From Brucella grignonensis (GTDB taxonomy: Bacteria > Pseudomonadota > Alphaproteobacteria > Rhizobiales > Rhizobiaceae), in contig NZ_NNRL01000159.1 in NCBI RefSeq assembly GCF_002252505.1, forward strand, positions 62,001 through 126,000: 64,000 nucleotides of DNA. Reading direction: 5' to 3'. Of this stretch, positions 9,259 through 18,236 are shown in pieces. The notes under the pieces were generated by a model. That model saw nothing but the letters and a program-made list of their open reading frames with translations, searched no databases and was not told the origin of the DNA. The position numbers were made by a program, and so were the translations under genes. Every line of letters begins with the position of its first letter. Positions within the stretch are counted from its first letter, which is position 1.

Positions 9259-10034
9259 CAGACCGCAATTCTCCGATAAGTGAAGTCGAACTCCATAGCT
9301 TCGTTGACGGTCAGTTGTCCGACGAAGAAAGAACCCGTATAGCGACCATCCTTGAGAGCCACCCCGAACAGGCCGCACTGGCTGACGAATGGTGCAAGCA
9401 AAATGAGGGCATCAGACAGCTATTTGCCGGTTATGCGCTCGAAAAAAACGGGGATGTGGGCCTGATCCACTCGTCAACCAGGCGACGCAAACACAAGTAT
9501 CATTGGGCTGTTGCAGCTTCTATTCTGGCGGCCTTGGTGATCGGCGGTTTTGGTGGCTTTGCAGGCTCCCGCATTTATGATCAGCCCCAACAAATCACTA
9601 ATGCTGACGCCCTGCCACAACAGGCACAAGCCGCATATCTGATTTATGCCAGCGAAGTGCGTCATCCGGTTGAAGTTTTCTCGGAGGAAGAAGCCCATCT
9701 GGCAACATGGCTTGGAAAGCGGCTCAATATAGCTGACCTTAAAATCCCTGATCTCAGCACGTTTGGCTTCCAGCTCGTTGGTGGGCGTTTGCTCCCGGTC
9801 GATAATAAACCCGGCGCATTCTTCATGTATGAAGATAGGGCCGGAAAGCGTCTTTCAGTCATCGTTGGGCGAAATCCGCAAAACCGTGACACAAGCTTTC
9901 GCTTTGCATCAAGTGATGGCGTTGAAACCTTCTATTGGATAGACGGCGAACTCGGCTATGCGGTGAGCGGCGAGATATCCCGCGACCAGCTTCGACAGAT
10001 CGCAGAAGAATGTTATCGGCAGTTTCCGGGCTGA
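9255..10034 (+). CDS. Anti-sigma factor, single-span membrane protein
   Basis: A 259-residue protein translationally coupled to the ECF sigma gene by a 4-bp overlap. The N-terminal cytoplasmic part (residues 1-75) has the form seen in anti-sigma factors, with ELHSFVDGQLSDEERTRIATIL. One membrane span follows at about 82-103 (WAVAASILAALVIGGFGGFAG). The rest is periplasmic, containing PVEVFSEEEAHLATWLGKRL and PDLSTFGFQLVGGRLLPV, shared by RsiW-like anti-sigma factors. It should hold the sigma factor at the membrane until an extracytoplasmic signal arrives. The N-terminal half has no zinc-binding HxxxCxxC, so it is not a ZAS type. Confidence 0.88.
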   Translation: MTDRNSPISEVELHSFVDGQLSDEERTRIATILESHPEQAALADEWCKQNEGIRQLFAGYALEKNGDVGLIHSSTRRRKHKYHWAVAASILAALVIGGFGGFAGSRIYDQPQQITNADALPQQAQAAYLIYASEVRHPVEVFSEEEAHLATWLGKRLNIADLKIPDLSTFGFQLVGGRLLPVDNKPGAFFMYEDRAGKRLSVIVGRNPQNRDTSFRFASSDGVETFYWIDGELGYAVSGEISRDQLRQIAEECYRQFPG

Positions 10035-10046
10035 AGACAGCGCCTA

Positions 10047-10062
10047 GGTCTGTGGGGAATTA
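10047..10062. repeat. Possible solo end of the MITE-like element
   Basis: GGTCTGTGGGGAATTA is identical to the left terminus of the palindromic element at 27043-27186, but no partner arm is visible here. It is probably a decayed remnant in the 189-bp spacer before the photolyase gene. A chance match of 16 bases is unlikely but not excluded. Confidence 0.4.
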
Positions 10063-10223
10063 CCAAATATGACATGATTGCATCCGTCCGGACGTCATTA
10101 TCAGCAAACAGCTTTGGATTGGTTGAACAACTTAGCCAAATGATTGATCAGATCATGCTAATCCTGCAACGTCTGGGGGTGTCGGGCACTATTTTTTGAG
10201 ACCCGTCAAATAGGGATTATTCA

Positions 10224-11612
10224 ATGACTGCGAATGCGCTTGTCTGGTTGCGCAACGATCTGCGCCTTGCCGACAATCCTGCACTTCAAGCCGCTGTTAA
10301 ACTGGGCGGCAAGATCACAGCGCTTTATGTTCATGAAACCAATCCGCATTTGCGTGCACCCGGCGGCGCTGTACTCTGGTGGCTGGAACAGAGCCTCGGT
10401 TCGCTCGAAAAAAGCTTCAATGAACGCAATGTCGAATTGCTTGTGGCACGCGGCGAAGCACTCGATATTATCGAGAAGCTGATTGAGGAAAACGGCTTCG
10501 ATACTGTTTTCTGGAACCGCCGCTACGCTCCGCAGGAGCGGGATGTCGATGCTATCGTCAAATCCACATTGAAAGACAGGGGACTGACTGTGGAGTCCTT
10601 TGCAGGCAATCTTCTGGCTGAACCCTGGGAGATCAAAACCGGCAGCGGCGGCCCTTATCAGATCTTCACGCCCTATGCCAAAACGCTGCGCCAGCAGGGT
10701 GTTAACCGACCGCTCTCCTCGTTTGACTGGAAAGCCGAGCCATCGACCATCGAGCATAAGCCTGCGCGGGAGGCTTACAAGCAGCCGTTCTGGTCAAAAA
10801 AGATGAATGGTTTGTGGGAGATAGGCGAAGCGGCTGCCATCGATCAATTATATCATTTCTTCGATGAGACTATTCGCAACTATGCTGGTGATCGTGATCG
10901 CCCGGATGTCGAAGGCACATCAAAACTTTCGCCGCATCTGCGCTTTGGTGAGATCAGTCCAAGGCAGGCGTGGTATGCCACACTTTCGCTGATGGATGAG
11001 CATCCAAACACCCGAATTGGCGGTGAGAAGTTTCTCTCCGAACTGATCTGGCGCGATTTTCACTATCACCAGCTCTATTATCGTCCAGACATTGCCGAAA
11101 ACGATATGCGCGACACGCTGGTCGACATTCAGTGGCAGAGTAACCCGCAAGCGTTTGAAGCCTGGAAAAAGGGCAATACTGGCGTTCCGATGATCGATGC
11201 CGGTATGCGTCAGCTCTGGGCTACAGGCTGGATGCACAACCGCGTGCGAATGCTGGTGGCATCGGTCTTGAGCAAAAATATGCAGATCGACTGGCGCGAC
11301 GGCGAAAAATGGTTCTGGGATACACTGGTGGATGCCGATATCGCCAGCAACCCGGGGAGCTGGCAATGGGTTGCCGGTTGCGGCATGGACGCAGCACCCT
11401 ATTTCCGCGTGTTCAATCCAGTATTGCAAGGCGATAAATTCGATACCGGCGGCGGATATGTGCGCGAATGGGTGCCGGAAATCGCCGCATTACCGGATCG
11501 TTGGATCCATAAACCCTATGCCGCACCCGAGGACGTATTGCAAAAAGCGGGGATCGTTCTTGGCCAAACCTACCCGCTTCCCGTGTTCAAGGCGCCCAAA
11601 GCGGGTAAATAA
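10224..11612 (+). CDS. phrB: Deoxyribodipyrimidine photolyase, class I
   Basis: A 462-residue flavoprotein that repairs UV cyclobutane pyrimidine dimers using blue light. The N-terminal alpha/beta antenna domain begins ALVWLRNDLRLADNPAL. The FAD-binding helical domain contains SPHLRFGEISPRQAW, SELIWRDFHYH and GMRQLWATGWMHNRVRM. It ends with the family signature NPGSWQWVAGCGMDAAPYFRVFNP. Length fits class I enzymes. It stands alone on the plus strand, convergent with the FGGY kinase (6-bp gap). The ECF sigma/anti-sigma pair lies upstream; in other proteobacteria some ECF sigmas control photolyase genes, so the link is worth testing. Confidence 0.95.
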   Translation: MTANALVWLRNDLRLADNPALQAAVKLGGKITALYVHETNPHLRAPGGAVLWWLEQSLGSLEKSFNERNVELLVARGEALDIIEKLIEENGFDTVFWNRRYAPQERDVDAIVKSTLKDRGLTVESFAGNLLAEPWEIKTGSGGPYQIFTPYAKTLRQQGVNRPLSSFDWKAEPSTIEHKPAREAYKQPFWSKKMNGLWEIGEAAAIDQLYHFFDETIRNYAGDRDRPDVEGTSKLSPHLRFGEISPRQAWYATLSLMDEHPNTRIGGEKFLSELIWRDFHYHQLYYRPDIAENDMRDTLVDIQWQSNPQAFEAWKKGNTGVPMIDAGMRQLWATGWMHNRVRMLVASVLSKNMQIDWRDGEKWFWDTLVDADIASNPGSWQWVAGCGMDAAPYFRVFNPVLQGDKFDTGGGYVREWVPEIAALPDRWIHKPYAAPEDVLQKAGIVLGQTYPLPVFKAPKAGK

Positions 11613-11618
11613 GTCCGC

Positions 11619-13247
11619 TTAAAATATCTGCATCAACTGACGCGCAGCAAGCTCGCTGCGCTTCAGATCCTTGTAGATATCGCGCTTGGCAGCATGGAAT
11701 TCGCTGACCAGACCTTTCTGCGGCTCAATCGTTTCAGCAATGGCGCTCATGCTGGCAGCAATCTGAGCGAGATCCGTTTTCTCGAAGGCGCTTGCACCTG
11801 CTATGCCAGAGCCAAGCAGAACCGGCTCGGCAGACGATGGCAGGGCGACTTCCAGGCCTGTTGCATCGGCCAATATCCGGCGCATGAGCGGGCTGCGCGC
11901 AGCCCCCCCACTGACGATAATTGTACGGATCGGAATATCTTTGGCAGTCAGTGCATCAAGAATATCCGCCGTGCCATATGCCAGACCACAAAGACCTGCG
12001 ACGAACAGGCGAACCAGATTTTCACGCGATGCATCAAGCTTGATACCCGTAATTGTACCTGTCGCATCTGGATCGGCATCTGGCGCACGATTGCCCAGAA
12101 ACTCCGGCACAACGTGAAGCCCCTTTGCCAGAAGTGCTGTCTTTGAAAGCTCGCCCGCGGCATTGATGGCCAGCTGCTCAAGATAATCGAGGAGCGAAAG
12201 GCCTTTGGCTGCGGCTTCCTTCTCAGCCTCTGCCTTGTAAGGATGCATACCGACCAGATAGTCGGTCGCGGCACCAAATGCCGACTGCCCGCCTTCATTG
12301 AGCCAAAGGCCCGGCATCATGGCACCCCAGTAAGGGCCCCAGACACCATCCACAAAGGCTGGCTTCTCAGTAACACTCAGCGTGCAGGCGGAGGTGCCGA
12401 TAATCAGTGCCAGCCTTGACCGCATATCGACGGCGCTGTGCTCATCGGCACTTCCCGCGATTGTGCCAACACCACCCGCATGTGCATCGATAAGCGAAGC
12501 ACCGACCGCCGTACCAGGAATTAGTCCAAGTTCTTTTGCAGCCTGCTCAGTCAACCCCTGACCCAACGGGGTGGCGATATCGACAATGTCGGTTCCTATA
12601 CGGGCAAAACCTTCATCGGCCAGAACACCAAGGCCAATGGTGCGGAAGTAATCTTCATCCCAACGCTTTTCGTGACCAAGATAGGTCCATTTGCAAACAA
12701 CAGTGCAAAGCGAGCGTGAATGGCTGCCGGTTGCGCGATAGGTCAGATAATCTGGCAAATCGAAGAAGAGACCAGCGGCGTTGAAGGTTTCTGGGTTATT
12801 TTCCTTCAACCAAAGCAGCTTCGGCGTTTCCATTTCTGGCGAAATGCGCCCGCCCACATATTTCAAAACGGGATGGGCCGTCGCATTTATGCGTTCAGCC
12901 TGTTCGCGGGCGCGATGATCCATCCAGACGATGATGTTTCGTTCTGCGTCTCCCGCAGGGCTCGCAGGCAATGGATTGCCATTTTTGTCGAGAATGACCA
13001 GCGAACAGGTCGCATCGAAGCCGATGCCTTTGACGGATTCCGGGGCGACATTCGCCTGTTTCAGTGCTGCAGCCACCGAGTTGCAAACGGCCTTCCAGAT
13101 ATCTTCCGAGGATTGCTCGACGATATCCGAACCCTGCTTCCACATGCGGATATTTTGCTTGGCACTCGCAAGCAATTCTCCATCGCGTGTAAACAGCCCT
13201 GCCCGCGCGCTACCCGTGCCGACATCAACGCCCAGAAATACGTCCAC
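11619..13247 (-). CDS. FGGY-family pentulose kinase (ribulokinase-like)
   Basis: A 542-residue carbohydrate kinase of the FGGY fold. It opens with the phosphate-binding loop GVDVGTGSARAGLFTRDG and contains GIGFDATCSLVILDKNG and VWMDHRAREQAERIN. The second domain has TIIVSGGAARSPLMRRILAD and LLGSGIAGASAF. These features best match the D-ribulokinase-like branch (FGGY/YpCarbK group) that phosphorylates pentuloses. It is preceded on the same strand by an RpiR-type regulator, with a 20-bp palindrome in the spacer. No matching isomerase or transporter is adjacent, so the true sugar is unknown. Confidence 0.88.
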   Translation of the reverse strand: MDVFLGVDVGTGSARAGLFTRDGELLASAKQNIRMWKQGSDIVEQSSEDIWKAVCNSVAAALKQANVAPESVKGIGFDATCSLVILDKNGNPLPASPAGDAERNIIVWMDHRAREQAERINATAHPVLKYVGGRISPEMETPKLLWLKENNPETFNAAGLFFDLPDYLTYRATGSHSRSLCTVVCKWTYLGHEKRWDEDYFRTIGLGVLADEGFARIGTDIVDIATPLGQGLTEQAAKELGLIPGTAVGASLIDAHAGGVGTIAGSADEHSAVDMRSRLALIIGTSACTLSVTEKPAFVDGVWGPYWGAMMPGLWLNEGGQSAFGAATDYLVGMHPYKAEAEKEAAAKGLSLLDYLEQLAINAAGELSKTALLAKGLHVVPEFLGNRAPDADPDATGTITGIKLDASRENLVRLFVAGLCGLAYGTADILDALTAKDIPIRTIIVSGGAARSPLMRRILADATGLEVALPSSAEPVLLGSGIAGASAFEKTDLAQIAASMSAIAETIEPQKGLVSEFHAAKRDIYKDLKRSELAARQLMQIF

Positions 13248-13271
13248 CTTATGCCTCCCATGCAGAACCCT

Positions 13272-13291
13272 GCTTACTGAGTTCAGTAAGC
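13272..13291. promoter_or_regulatory. 20-bp perfect palindrome before the FGGY kinase
   Basis: GCTTACTGA and TCAGTAAGC flank a GT centre, forming a perfect inverted repeat 25 bp upstream of the kinase start and 28 bp past the regulator stop. It may be an operator for the RpiR-type regulator, or a hairpin between the two genes. It lacks a T-run, so terminator is less likely. Confidence 0.5.
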
Positions 13292-13319
13292 GTGAATCAT
13301 CGTTGGTATAAAGCAGAAT

Positions 13320-14162
13320 TTATCTGAGCGCTTCCAGTTCAGCGATACGTGCCGCACTGTCTTTTTCCAGAATACGTGTCATTTCACGAATGATTGTTTC
13401 TGCCAGCACGAAAAGTGCCGCCGATGAATCCCATGCAGACGGCACTGCAATGCGGCCCGCAAGCACATGGCGCGATACACGCGCGATCGGCGAAAGCCAC
13501 TGGTCGGTCACAAGGATCACTTCCACCCCTCGCCCGCGCGCCTTCTCGGCAAGCCTCAGGAGGCTGTCCTGATAACGACGAATATCAAAGACCAGCAGCA
13601 CATCGCGCTTGCCCATATCCAGCAGGCGATCCCGCCATACACTTTCCTGTCCGCCAAGATGAAACACATGCGGACGAATGATAGACATATGCGCCGCCAT
13701 ATATTGCGCAATCGGGTCAGTGAACCGTCCGCCAATCAGATAGACATTTCCCTTGGAGTTGCTGAGTGCCGAAACCACCTGCCGCAACTGCTTCTCGCCC
13801 AGGTGGCGGAAGGTCTCGCGAATATTCTCCAGCGTATGTTCCACTGCCGGATATGCAGCATCCCTGCCCTTTTCGGGATGTTCGTTACGATGATGCGGTG
13901 ACTGAAGCTGCGCTGCAAGTTCATCCTGCAACCGAGCCTGAAAATCGGGATAATTCTGAAAGCCAAGGCGATTAACGAATCGCAGGATCGTTGGTGAGCT
14001 GACACCGGCCTGCGCGGAAAACTCAGCAACGGTTTTAAGCCCCAGCATGGGATAATTCGCGATCAACGTCTGTGCTGCACTGCGCTCACCAGCAGGCATC
14101 GTATCAATACGCTCATTGATCAGTTCCGCGACGCTCGTACTCGTCATTGCGGCATTTTCCAT
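13320..14162 (-). CDS. RpiR/MurR-family transcriptional regulator
   Basis: A 280-residue regulator. It has an N-terminal HTH_6 domain (residues 15-85, with VAEFSAQAGVSSPTILRFVNRLGF) and a C-terminal SIS sugar-phosphate isomerase domain (about 130-265, with GNVYLIGGRFTDPIAQYMAAHM). SIS domains bind phosphosugars or similar effectors. The ATG at 14162 (MENAAMTSTS) has an AGAG 8-10 bases upstream. It lies divergent to the amidohydrolase/TRAP cluster and upstream of the FGGY kinase, and so could control either. The promoter palindrome at 14212-14222 favours the cluster. Confidence 0.9.
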   Translation of the reverse strand: MENAAMTSTSVAELINERIDTMPAGERSAAQTLIANYPMLGLKTVAEFSAQAGVSSPTILRFVNRLGFQNYPDFQARLQDELAAQLQSPHHRNEHPEKGRDAAYPAVEHTLENIRETFRHLGEKQLRQVVSALSNSKGNVYLIGGRFTDPIAQYMAAHMSIIRPHVFHLGGQESVWRDRLLDMGKRDVLLVFDIRRYQDSLLRLAEKARGRGVEVILVTDQWLSPIARVSRHVLAGRIAVPSAWDSSAALFVLAETIIREMTRILEKDSAARIAELEALR

Positions 14163-14198
14163 TTTGGCAGCTCTTTTTAAATTCGGGCAAAATTGTGT

Positions 14199-14222
14199 TT
14201 GACAAATTATCATACGGCGTAT
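14199..14222 (+). promoter_or_regulatory. Promoter with internal palindrome, amidohydrolase/TRAP cluster
   Basis: A TTGACA -35-like hexamer (14199-14204) is followed by the palindrome ATACGGCGTAT (14212-14222) and then an AT-rich -10-like stretch (TCAAATAAT). The symmetric site between the promoter boxes is placed as expected for a repressor. A second palindrome, GTAACATAAGTTAC, lies at 14258-14271. Confidence 0.45.
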
Positions 14223-14290
14223 CAAATAATCCGCAATAGCGCATAATTGTAAAAAACGTAACATAAGTTACAGCGCGGGGAACAAGCAGA

Positions 14291-15103
14291 ATGACGGACG
14301 AGCGAGATAATCGCGCGGCTACTGGAGCTATGTCTTTTGAGCCGTATTTTGTCATGAACGAGGAGGGGAAAAGTCCCTATCTCTTCGTTTGCGAGCACGC
14401 ATCAAATTTCATGCCGGACAGCTTCGACGGACTTGGGCTCGACGCGGAAGCTCTCAATGCGCATATCGCATGGGATCCCGGCGCGGTAGACGTCGCAAGG
14501 CAGTTAAGCACCGCACTCGATGCCCCTCTTGTCGAGGCAGGTCTTTCGCGTCTGCTTATCGATTGCAACCGCCCCCTTGATGCGCGGGATCTTATTCCTG
14601 AAATCAGCGAAACGACGGTTGTTCCGGGCAACCATGAACTCGGCTCTGTAGAAAGAACCGCGCGAATAGATATGTCGCACAGGCCGTTTCACCGCCGTAT
14701 CGAAGAGGTCATCAATGCCCGCGTAGCGCGCGGTCAGGCGTCATGGGTGGTAACCATCCATTCGTTCACCCCGATCTATCGCGGTGTTTCCCGTCCCTGG
14801 CAAATTGGCATCATTCACGATCAGGACGACCGGATCGCGGCACCACTGATTGCTGCTTTGAAGCAGGACAAGAACCTCAATGTCGGGGTGAACGAGCCTT
14901 ATTCGCCCGCTGACCGGGTCTATTACACGCTCGAGCGTCATGCGCGACCACGCAATACGCCGTGCGCGATGATTGAATTCCGCAACAACGAAATCGCGAG
15001 CAAAGATACACAGGACGCCTGGGCAATGCGGCTTGCAACAATCTTTACAGATATTGCGAAGACGCTGGACCCTCAACTTCAACTCACCAGACAGAAGGCC
15101 TGA
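14291..15103 (+). CDS. N-formylglutamate amidohydrolase family protein
   Basis: A 270-residue zinc-hydrolase-like protein of the N-formylglutamate deformylase family, which cleaves acyl-amide bonds of glutamate derivatives. Family features visible are YLFVCEHASNFMP (residues 31-43, with the metal-ligand region), SRLLIDCNRP, VTIHSFTPIYRG (about 156-167) and PCAMIEFRNNE near the C terminus. It heads a rightward cluster with a TRAP transporter, a glutamine-synthetase-like ligase and two dehydrogenases. There is no histidine-utilisation gene nearby, so a role in histidine breakdown is unlikely. In this setting it may hydrolyse a gamma-glutamyl amide; that is inference. Confidence 0.85.
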   Translation: MTDERDNRAATGAMSFEPYFVMNEEGKSPYLFVCEHASNFMPDSFDGLGLDAEALNAHIAWDPGAVDVARQLSTALDAPLVEAGLSRLLIDCNRPLDARDLIPEISETTVVPGNHELGSVERTARIDMSHRPFHRRIEEVINARVARGQASWVVTIHSFTPIYRGVSRPWQIGIIHDQDDRIAAPLIAALKQDKNLNVGVNEPYSPADRVYYTLERHARPRNTPCAMIEFRNNEIASKDTQDAWAMRLATIFTDIAKTLDPQLQLTRQKA

Positions 15104-15114
15104 AGGAGCGGGAA

Positions 15115-15666
15115 ATGCCGAAGCCGATCAGACTATTCGTCAAATATGTTGATGCGCTGAACTATTATGTCGGGCGCTTTGCCATGTATCTGTTTTTCGT
15201 ACTTGGCGCCTGCCTTCTCTATTCAACCTTTTCACGTGTTGTGCTGGGCGTGCCGGTAAACTGGGTGCTGGAAATGTCCCAGTTCCTTCTCTCTGCCTAT
15301 TATCTGCTGGGCGGAGCCTATGCCATGCAGCAGGGCGCGCATGTGCGCATGGATCTGTTCTTTGATCGCCTGAGCCCACGCAGGAAGGCGATCACCGATA
15401 TGATCACCATTCTGTTCATCATCTTCTATCTGGGAGTGATGGTGATGGGTGGTATCTCATCCACCAATTACGCGATCGTCTACAGCCAGAAGAATTATAC
15501 GGCCTGGGCACCGGTTTTGTGGCCGATCAAACTCATCATGACGGTGGGCATCTTCCTTCTGCTTCTTCAATGTGTCTCGAATTTCTTCAAGGACTGGGCC
15601 TCCTGGCGGGGGAAACCAATCGAAACCATTGCAGGTCCCGCGATTGAGGAAGGCCACCACATATGA
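15115..15666 (+). CDS. dctQ: TRAP transporter small permease (DctQ)
   Basis: A 183-residue membrane protein with four hydrophobic segments (about 20-45, 55-75, 95-118 and 135-158). It matches the DctQ family in size and in the motif WVLEMSQFLLSAYYLLGGAYAMQQGAHVRMDLF. It starts 11 bp after the amidohydrolase gene and overlaps the large permease gene by ATGA. It forms the membrane complex of a sodium-driven importer with the next gene. Confidence 0.93.
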   Translation: MPKPIRLFVKYVDALNYYVGRFAMYLFFVLGACLLYSTFSRVVLGVPVNWVLEMSQFLLSAYYLLGGAYAMQQGAHVRMDLFFDRLSPRRKAITDMITILFIIFYLGVMVMGGISSTNYAIVYSQKNYTAWAPVLWPIKLIMTVGIFLLLLQCVSNFFKDWASWRGKPIETIAGPAIEEGHHI

Positions 15667-16988
15667 GTTCCGAATTCATCACCCTTTTCATGTTCGCCAC
15701 GATGATGGTGCTGCTGATGACAGGTCAGCGCGTCTTCGGTGTGATCGGATTTGTGGGCACAATCGCAGCACTTCTGCTCTGGGGCAAGGGTTCCTTCGAG
15801 ATGCCCTACAATGCCACATTCGCGGTGTTGAACTGGTATCCGCTCATAACTGTGCCGTTCTTTGTCTTCATGGGCTATATGTTGTCGGAATCCGGCATCG
15901 CCAGCAATCTCTATCGCATGTTCCATGTCTGGTTTGGAGGCATTCGCGGCGGTCTGGCCTTGGGAACCATCGGCTTGATGGTCATCATTTCCTGCATGAA
16001 CGGATTGAGCGTCGCGGGCATGGCCATCGGAGCTACGGTTGCACTGCCGGAACTTCTCAAGCGCGGCTATAACAAGGTTATGGTGACAGGCGTCATTCAG
16101 GCTGGCAGTTCGCTTGGTATTCTGATTCCGCCAAGCGTCGTATTGGTGCTTTACGCCATGATCGCACGACAGCCTGTATTGCAACTCTGGCTGGCTGGTA
16201 TAGGTCCCGGCCTGCTGATGGCTGCACTCTTTTCCATCTACATTTATATACGCTGCCGCATAAGTCCTGAACTTGGGCCAGCCTTGCCCAAGGAAGAGCT
16301 GGAGCAGATTACATGGGCTGAACGCATCTCTTCGCTTCAGGTGGGACTGCTTCCACTTGTTATCTTTGGAACCATGATGGGGCTGTTTCTAACGGGCGTT
16401 ACAAGCCTCGTAGAAAGCTCGGCTATCGGTGCACTGCTGGCAACTCTGGCGGCGTTGTTCACCAAGCGCCTGACGAAAGTTGTTTGGGAAACCACCACGC
16501 GCAATACGCTGACGATTACCTGTATGTTCCTCTGGATCATTCTGGCGGCTCTTTGCTTCTCGTCAGTCTATGACGGTCTTGGAGCAGTAAAGGCAATCGA
16601 GCGTCTTTTGCTTGGCACCTTTGACTTGTCTCCCTGGACAATTCTGGTCCTGATGCTGTTATCATTCGTCGTATTGGGCATGTTCCTTGATGACACAGCC
16701 ATGCTGGTCATTGTGGCGCCTCTTTATATCCCGTTGGTGAAGAGCCTTGGTTTCAATCCCATTTGGTTTGGCATTCTCTACACCATCACCTGTCAGATCG
16801 CATACATTACGCCACCGTTCGGATACAATCTCTTCATGATGCGGGCGTTGGCACCAAAAGAGGTTACGTTGATGGATATCTATCAGTCCATCATGCCATT
16901 TTTCCTCCTCATGGTGCTCACCATCATCATTCTAATGATCTTTCCGCAGGTCGCGATGTGGCTACCCAACTGGTATATGGGCAAATAG
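15663..16988 (+). CDS. dctM: TRAP transporter large permease (DctM)
   Basis: A 441-residue protein with about 12 membrane segments and the DctM signatures GGLALGTIGLMVIISCMNGLSVA and GVIQAGSSLGILIPPSVVLVLY. It is the transport-active subunit of the TRAP importer encoded by three consecutive genes here. It is coupled to dctQ by a 4-bp overlap. The binding-protein gene follows after about 115 bp. Confidence 0.94.
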   Translation: MSSEFITLFMFATMMVLLMTGQRVFGVIGFVGTIAALLLWGKGSFEMPYNATFAVLNWYPLITVPFFVFMGYMLSESGIASNLYRMFHVWFGGIRGGLALGTIGLMVIISCMNGLSVAGMAIGATVALPELLKRGYNKVMVTGVIQAGSSLGILIPPSVVLVLYAMIARQPVLQLWLAGIGPGLLMAALFSIYIYIRCRISPELGPALPKEELEQITWAERISSLQVGLLPLVIFGTMMGLFLTGVTSLVESSAIGALLATLAALFTKRLTKVVWETTTRNTLTITCMFLWIILAALCFSSVYDGLGAVKAIERLLLGTFDLSPWTILVLMLLSFVVLGMFLDDTAMLVIVAPLYIPLVKSLGFNPIWFGILYTITCQIAYITPPFGYNLFMMRALAPKEVTLMDIYQSIMPFFLLMVLTIIILMIFPQVAMWLPNWYMGK

Positions 16989-17104
16989 CGGAGCCAATTA
17001 CGAGGGTTCAGGAGGAACGCATAAGCATGAACGGTCAAAAGAGCCGCCAATGGCCAAGCCGTTAGACTAGCAGGGAACTTCAAACACTTAATGGGAGAAT
17101 GGGC

Positions 17105-18172
17105 ATGAGTGAGAATAACAAGCTTAACAAACGTGACTTTCTCAAAAAGGCCGGACTGACAACTGTGGGGGCCATTGGCGCCACCACACTTGCGACGCCT
17201 TATGTACGGGCTCAGAGCCCGATCAAATGGCGTCTCCAGACCTATGCGGGCCCGGCACTCGCAGAACATGTCATCAAGCCGTCTATCGATGCCTTCAACA
17301 AGGCAGCAAATGGCGAAATGGTGATCGAACTCTATACCGCCGACCAGCTCGTCCCGCAGGGCGAACTCTTCCGCGCTGTTCAGGCCGGCACAATCGATGC
17401 AGCGCAAAGTGACGATGACTCCATGGCCTCGCCAGTCGATGTCGCCGTATTCGGGGCCTATTTCCCGTTTGCGTCGCGCTACAGTCTCGACGTACCCGCA
17501 CTCTTCAACTGGTACGGTCTCAATGAAATCTGGGAAGAAGCCTACAAGGAAATCCCGGGCGTTACATGGCTCAGCGCCGGTTCATGGGACCCTTGCAACT
17601 TTGTGACGACAAAGCCGATCCGCAGCGTTGCAGATCTCAAAGGCCTGCGCGTCTTCACCTTCCCCACCGGCGGTCGCTTCCTGACAAAATTCGGGGTCGT
17701 TCCGGTCACACTGCCATGGGAAGACATCGAAGTCGCCATCCAGACCGGCGAGCTTGATGGTGTTGCATGGTGCGGTGCGACGGAGGCCTATACGGTTGGT
17801 TGGGCCGACATTAACAAATACTACCTCACCAACAACATCAATGGTGCGTGGGCCGGTTCCTATTTCGCGAACACTGAAAAATGGGAAGCGGTGCCGGACC
17901 ATCTCAAGACGCTGTTCCGCCTTGCCATGGATTCATCGCATTACCATCGTCAGCATTGGTACTGGTGGGGTGAAGCGCATTATCGCACCACCGGCGGCAA
18001 GCTCGAACTCACCACCATTCCGGAATCCGAGTGGAAACAGATCGAAGACGCAGCGCTTGAGTTCTGGGACGACGTTGCCAAGCAGAGCGAACGCAATGCC
18101 AAGGTGGTCGCGATCCTGAAGAAATATCAGGAAACCATGCGCAATGCGGGCGCGCCTTATCGTTACAGCTAA
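17105..18172 (+). CDS. dctP: TRAP transporter substrate-binding protein (DctP)
   Basis: A periplasmic binding protein of about 355 residues. The N terminus NKRDFLKKAG followed by a hydrophobic stretch is a Tat-like signal with Lys-Arg in place of the twin Arg. GGGAG seven bases upstream supports ATG 17105 over 17099. It matches the TakP-like DctP branch that binds oxo acids or similar organic anions (PTGGRFLTKFGVVPVTLPWEDI around residue 185; the region ELDGVAWCGATEAYTVGW follows). A strong hairpin (18180-18203) follows the stop codon. The ligand is unknown, and the neighbours suggest an amine- or amide-containing compound. Confidence 0.92.
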   Translation: MSENNKLNKRDFLKKAGLTTVGAIGATTLATPYVRAQSPIKWRLQTYAGPALAEHVIKPSIDAFNKAANGEMVIELYTADQLVPQGELFRAVQAGTIDAAQSDDDSMASPVDVAVFGAYFPFASRYSLDVPALFNWYGLNEIWEEAYKEIPGVTWLSAGSWDPCNFVTTKPIRSVADLKGLRVFTFPTGGRFLTKFGVVPVTLPWEDIEVAIQTGELDGVAWCGATEAYTVGWADINKYYLTNNINGAWAGSYFANTEKWEAVPDHLKTLFRLAMDSSHYHRQHWYWWGEAHYRTTGGKLELTTIPESEWKQIEDAALEFWDDVAKQSERNAKVVAILKKYQETMRNAGAPYRYS

Positions 18173-18179
18173 TGAATTA

Positions 18180-18203
18180 GGCGCCGCGCTTTGGCGCGGC
18201 GCC
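18180..18203 (+). terminator. Strong GC hairpin between dctP and the ligase gene
   Basis: GGCGCCGCGC and GCGCGGCGCC form a perfect 10-bp stem with a TTTG loop, followed by CTCTAATTTTT. It can end the TRAP transcript or act as a partial terminator that lowers expression of the downstream enzymes relative to the binding protein. Confidence 0.75.
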
Positions 18204-18236
18204 CTCTAATTTTTCCCGTGAGGAGCGAAGCATTAA

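Noticed and set aside
14291..15103. Histidine degradation (hutG-type) role
   Set aside because: No hutU, hutH, hutI or hutF genes nearby; the cluster instead holds a TRAP importer and gamma-glutamyl ligase.
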